A model generated the notes under the pieces. The model was not told the DNA's origin. It did not search any database and saw only the letters and a program-made list of their open reading frames with translations. From Pseudomonadota bacterium (lineage in GTDB: Bacteria > Pseudomonadota > Gammaproteobacteria > Burkholderiales > Burkholderiaceae_C), in the NCBI GenBank assembly GCA_023415035.1, contig JAEZLX010000161.1:1-8857 (forward strand): a stretch of 8,857 bases of DNA, written 5' to 3'. Position 1 is the stretch's first letter, and each line of letters starts with the position of its first letter. Below, piece by piece: positions 7,479 to 8,857 of the stretch. The position numbers and the translations under genes were made by a program.

Positions 7479-7547
7479 CCTGCCCAAAAATCAGGCAGTT
7501 CCAGCGCAACCCCAGTCACAGCGCACCCTTCGCGCGATTCCCCAAGC

Positions 7548-7582
7548 TTATCCCCAGGCTCTTCCACAATAACGGTGGATAG
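7548..7582. promoter_or_regulatory. Two DnaA-box-like sequences around a small inverted repeat
   Basis: TTATCCCCA at 7548-7556 differs from the DnaA box TTATCCACA at one base. CTATCCACC at 7574-7582 on the opposite strand differs at two. Between and within them, TCCAC (7563-7567) and GTGGA (7575-7579) form an inverted repeat with a seven-base loop. The stretch is also less GC-rich than its surroundings. It could bind DnaA or another regulator, or be chance; there is no replication gene nearby. Confidence 0.25.
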
Positions 7583-7741
7583 CTTTTCGCGACGGGATCG
7601 GCTCCTTCATGTGAGATCGTCTGGTGATCAACTCCTCCCTGTTGCAGGCCTACACCTGATCAACCTCGGCAGCTCGAGCAAGGTGCTCCGCCCCCCTGGC
7701 ATCGCCCTCCCGAAAACTGCCATAGACCAGTGGCAACACCA

Positions 7742-7799
7742 GCATTTCGCGTCGCGCCTTTGCAATTCGCGGCGACCCATCTGCGATTCGTCGCAAGTC
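7742..7799. repeat. Three imperfect direct repeats, GCRWTTCG core, about two helical turns apart
   Basis: GCATTTCG at 7742, GCAATTCG at 7762 and GCGATTCG at 7783 recur at spacings of 20 and 21 bp, so they lie on the same face of the helix. The first two copies agree over 13 of 17 bases. The third also forms GCGA-TTCG-TCGC (7783-7794), a four-base-pair hairpin with a TTCG loop. The array ends about 60 bp before the next gene and could be an operator. This is read by eye without a significance test. Confidence 0.35.
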
Positions 7800-7849
7800 C
7801 GTGGCACCAGCGGCACCGCTGCGCGACAGTGCGGCTCCAGAACTTCACC

Positions 7850-7853
7850 GGAG
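7850..7853 (+). promoter_or_regulatory. Ribosome binding site deciding the start at 7860
   Basis: GGAG sits six bases before the ATG at 7860. The earlier ATG at 7575 in the same open frame has no such site, so the shorter protein is preferred. Confidence 0.55.
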
Positions 7854-7859
7854 CCCACC

Positions 7860-8288
7860 ATGCAAATGACACCCCTGATCGCCGTTCACATGACCGCTGC
7901 CGTCGCGGCGTTGGTCATCGGCCCTGTGGCCCTCTGGACCCGCCGAGGGCACCTGCAGCGCCAGGCGGGCCAGCGCCCTCGCCTGCATCGTGCAGCGGGC
8001 TATGCCTGGGTCACGCTGATGTTGATCACGGCCATCTCCGCCATCTTCATCCGCGACTTCAAGCTGCCCAACATCGCCGGCTACACCCCGATCCACATCC
8101 TTGTACCCATCGTCTTCGGCAGCCTCTTCTTCGCCTTTCGCGCCCTGCTGCAAGGCAACGTGAAGCGCCACCGCCGCGCCATGGTGCTGCTCTATGTCAG
8201 CGCTTGCCTGGTGGCCGGGGGCTTTACCTTGCTGCCCGGTCGTTACCTGGGCGACCTGATCTGGCATCAAGGGCCCATCCCGGTCTGA
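7860..8288 (+). CDS. DUF2306-like four-helix membrane protein
   Basis: This is a 142-residue integral membrane protein of unknown function. Four hydrophobic segments are visible at about 4-26, 44-64, 78-98 and 107-125. Histidines sit at helix ends: His10, His43 in RLHRAAGY, His79 in PIHIL and His104 in KRHRRAM. The LHRxxGY and KRHRR patterns resemble the DUF2306 family as I remember it. The spacing of the histidines in a four-helix bundle hints at heme or metal binding, but nothing in the sequence proves it. The start at 7860 is chosen because of the GGAG before it and because helix 1 begins at once. The 2TM-domain gene follows after 32 bp and may be cotranscribed. No link to the hydrogenase genes is visible. 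Confidence 0.75.
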   Translation: MQMTPLIAVHMTAAVAALVIGPVALWTRRGHLQRQAGQRPRLHRAAGYAWVTLMLITAISAIFIRDFKLPNIAGYTPIHILVPIVFGSLFFAFRALLQGNVKRHRRAMVLLYVSACLVAGGFTLLPGRYLGDLIWHQGPIPV

Positions 8289-8320
8289 GTACCTCCTGAT
8301 CGCTTCAACCGGAGTCCAAC

Positions 8321-8611
8321 ATGAAAACGTCCCACATCATCCACGACCGCATCGAACGCCGCGTACGCCGCCGCGCTGGCGCTCGCATGGGTTGGTATTT
8401 GCATGCCCTCGTCTATCTGGCGGTCAACATCGTCCTCGCAGCGCTCTCCCTCTCCAGCGACCGGCACTGGGCCATCTACCCGGCTTTGGGCTGGGGTCTG
8501 GGCTTGCTGATCCACGGACTCGTGGTCTGGTTGGTACTCGGTGGTGGCGGCCTTCAGGAGCGCCTGGTGGCTCAGGAGCGCGAACGTCTGCTGCGGGATC
8601 ACAGCACGTGA
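8321..8611 (+). CDS. 2TM-domain small membrane protein
   Basis: This 96-residue protein has a basic N-terminal segment (RIERRVRRRAGAR), two hydrophobic helices (about 24-43 and 52-72) separated by a short loop with DRHW, and a charged C-terminal helix (QERLVAQERERLL). This layout matches the 2TM domain family, whose members occur alone or at the N-terminus of LytS-type histidine kinases and often sit next to such kinases. That agrees with the kinase-like start found 38 bp downstream. GGAG at 8311-8314 precedes the ATG by six bases. Its biochemical role is unknown. Confidence 0.72.
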   Translation: MKTSHIIHDRIERRVRRRAGARMGWYLHALVYLAVNIVLAALSLSSDRHWAIYPALGWGLGLLIHGLVVWLVLGGGGLQERLVAQERERLLRDHST

Positions 8612-8649
8612 GGCTCCGTGGCGGCCTTTTGCTGGGGCATACTCGCCGG

Positions 8650-8731
8650 ATGCCGCCGCTCAAGCTCCGCGCCATTGCCCACCGTGCCCTGGTCGTGCTG
8701 GTGGTCAATACCGTCATTGCGCTTTTTATTA
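8650..8731 (+). pseudogene. Truncated N-terminus of a probable LytS/YehU-type membrane histidine kinase
   Basis: The reading frame from ATG 8650 gives a basic start (MPPLKLRAIAHR) followed by the hydrophobic stretch ALVVLVVNTVIALFI. This resembles the first membrane helix of LytS-type kinases that follow 2TM-domain genes. The helix breaks at 8732, where an apparent insertion-sequence end begins; the frame then reads RLCHLIVL and stops at 8757. About 27 codons of the original gene remain, and the rest would lie beyond the inserted element. No Shine-Dalgarno sequence precedes the ATG. The kinase assignment rests mainly on context and on a single helix, so it is tentative. Confidence 0.4.
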
Positions 8732-8857
8732 GGCTCTGTCACCTAATCGTGTTGTAGAAAGCCCGAATCCGGCCATCACATAGAGGAACTGGCCTTGACG
8801 CGCGGTCTGGATATGGCGTCTCGGAGGAACTCTCCAGGGGCGCGCACCCAGCCGGTT
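8732..8857. mobile_element. Probable left end of an insertion sequence (family not determined)
   Basis: Sequence character changes at 8732, where GGCTCTGTCACC begins directly after an AT-rich stretch (TTTTTATTA) typical of an insertion target. The GGCTCTGTC type of end is common among terminal inverted repeats of insertion sequences, and the break cuts the predicted first helix of a membrane kinase. Only 126 bases are visible. On the minus strand one frame is open from the window edge and ends with FLRDAISRPRVKASSSM at about 8784, which could be the C-terminus of a transposase, but I do not recognise the family. The other end and the target duplication are outside the window. Confidence 0.45.

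Larger units (their letters stand above)
7479..7859. other. Long intergenic region between the hox block and the membrane-protein genes
   Basis: I see no convincing gene in these 381 bases. The frame of the downstream gene is open from 7575, but the extra 95 residues look random, have no start signal and contain no known motif. There is no sigma-54 GG-N10-GC promoter in it and no strong terminator. It does contain DnaA-box-like sequences near 7548-7582, a TGATCAAC pair at 7625-7632 and 7657-7664 (32 bp apart), and a three-copy repeat at 7742-7799, listed separately where useful. Promoters for the downstream genes should lie here, but none is clear. Confidence 0.6.

Noticed and set aside
7480..7498. 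CTGCC/GGCAG inverted repeat just after hoxJ as a terminator
   Set aside because: The stem is only five base pairs with a nine-base loop, and no T run follows; too weak to call.
7575..7859. N-terminal extension of the DUF2306-like gene to the ATG at 7575
   Set aside because: The added 95 residues have no hydrophobic or conserved pattern, while a ribosome binding site precedes the ATG at 7860.
7479..7859. Sigma-54 promoter (GG-N10-GC) in the intergenic region
   Set aside because: Several TGGCA-like starts were checked (for example at 7728 and 7802), but none has GC at the required spacing.
1..8857. CRISPR arrays, tRNA or rRNA genes
   Set aside because: No regularly spaced long repeats and no tRNA- or rRNA-like conserved sequence were seen on either strand.

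Overview
The window is a GC-rich stretch from a bacterium that is very probably a hydrogen-oxidising betaproteobacterium of the Burkholderiales. The gene order and protein motifs resemble the hyp/hox regulatory region known from Cupriavidus necator (Ralstonia eutropha) and relatives such as Hydrogenophaga or Rubrivivax. The genus is inference; no rRNA or marker gene is present. All genes lie on the + strand.

Positions 1-2029 carry the end of a hydrogenase maturation operon. They hold the 3' four-fifths of hypD (the start lies outside the window) and a complete hypE that overlaps it by four bases. HypE makes the CN ligands of the [NiFe] active site, and HypD carries the Fe(CN)2CO unit.

Positions 2152-7478 carry a complete H2-sensing signal chain, packed with 1-10 bp gaps. 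It consists of hoxA (NtrC-family sigma-54 activator), hoxB and hoxC (small and large subunits of the cytoplasmic regulatory [NiFe] hydrogenase, also called HupUV), and hoxJ (PAS-containing histidine kinase). In the model known from C. necator, the HoxBC sensor binds H2 and restrains HoxJ. Unphosphorylated HoxA then activates the sigma-54 promoters of the energy-conserving hydrogenases. The diagnostic sensor features are visible: no Tat signal on HoxB, no C-terminal extension on HoxC, Ile and Phe at the two gas-channel positions of HoxC, and an extra cysteine at the medial cluster of HoxB. HoxJ has an intact ATP-binding glycine box, so the relay is expected to work, unlike in C. necator H16. 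The hypX gene that separates hypE from hoxA in C. necator is absent here.

Positions 7479-7859 are a 381-bp gap without a convincing gene. It holds three imperfect repeats at helical spacing and a pair of DnaA-box-like sequences. I take this gap as the border of the hydrogenase region.

Positions 7860-8731 hold a second, unrelated group: a four-helix DUF2306-like membrane protein, a small 2TM-domain protein, and the first 27 codons or so of what looks like a LytS/YehU-type membrane histidine kinase. That last gene stops abruptly at position 8732. A sequence starting GGCTCTGTCACC, which looks like the terminal inverted repeat of an insertion sequence, runs from there to the end of the window. 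No undescribed system is evident. The most interesting points are the intact sensor and kinase, the missing hypX, the repeat array in the gap and the disrupted kinase at the right edge.
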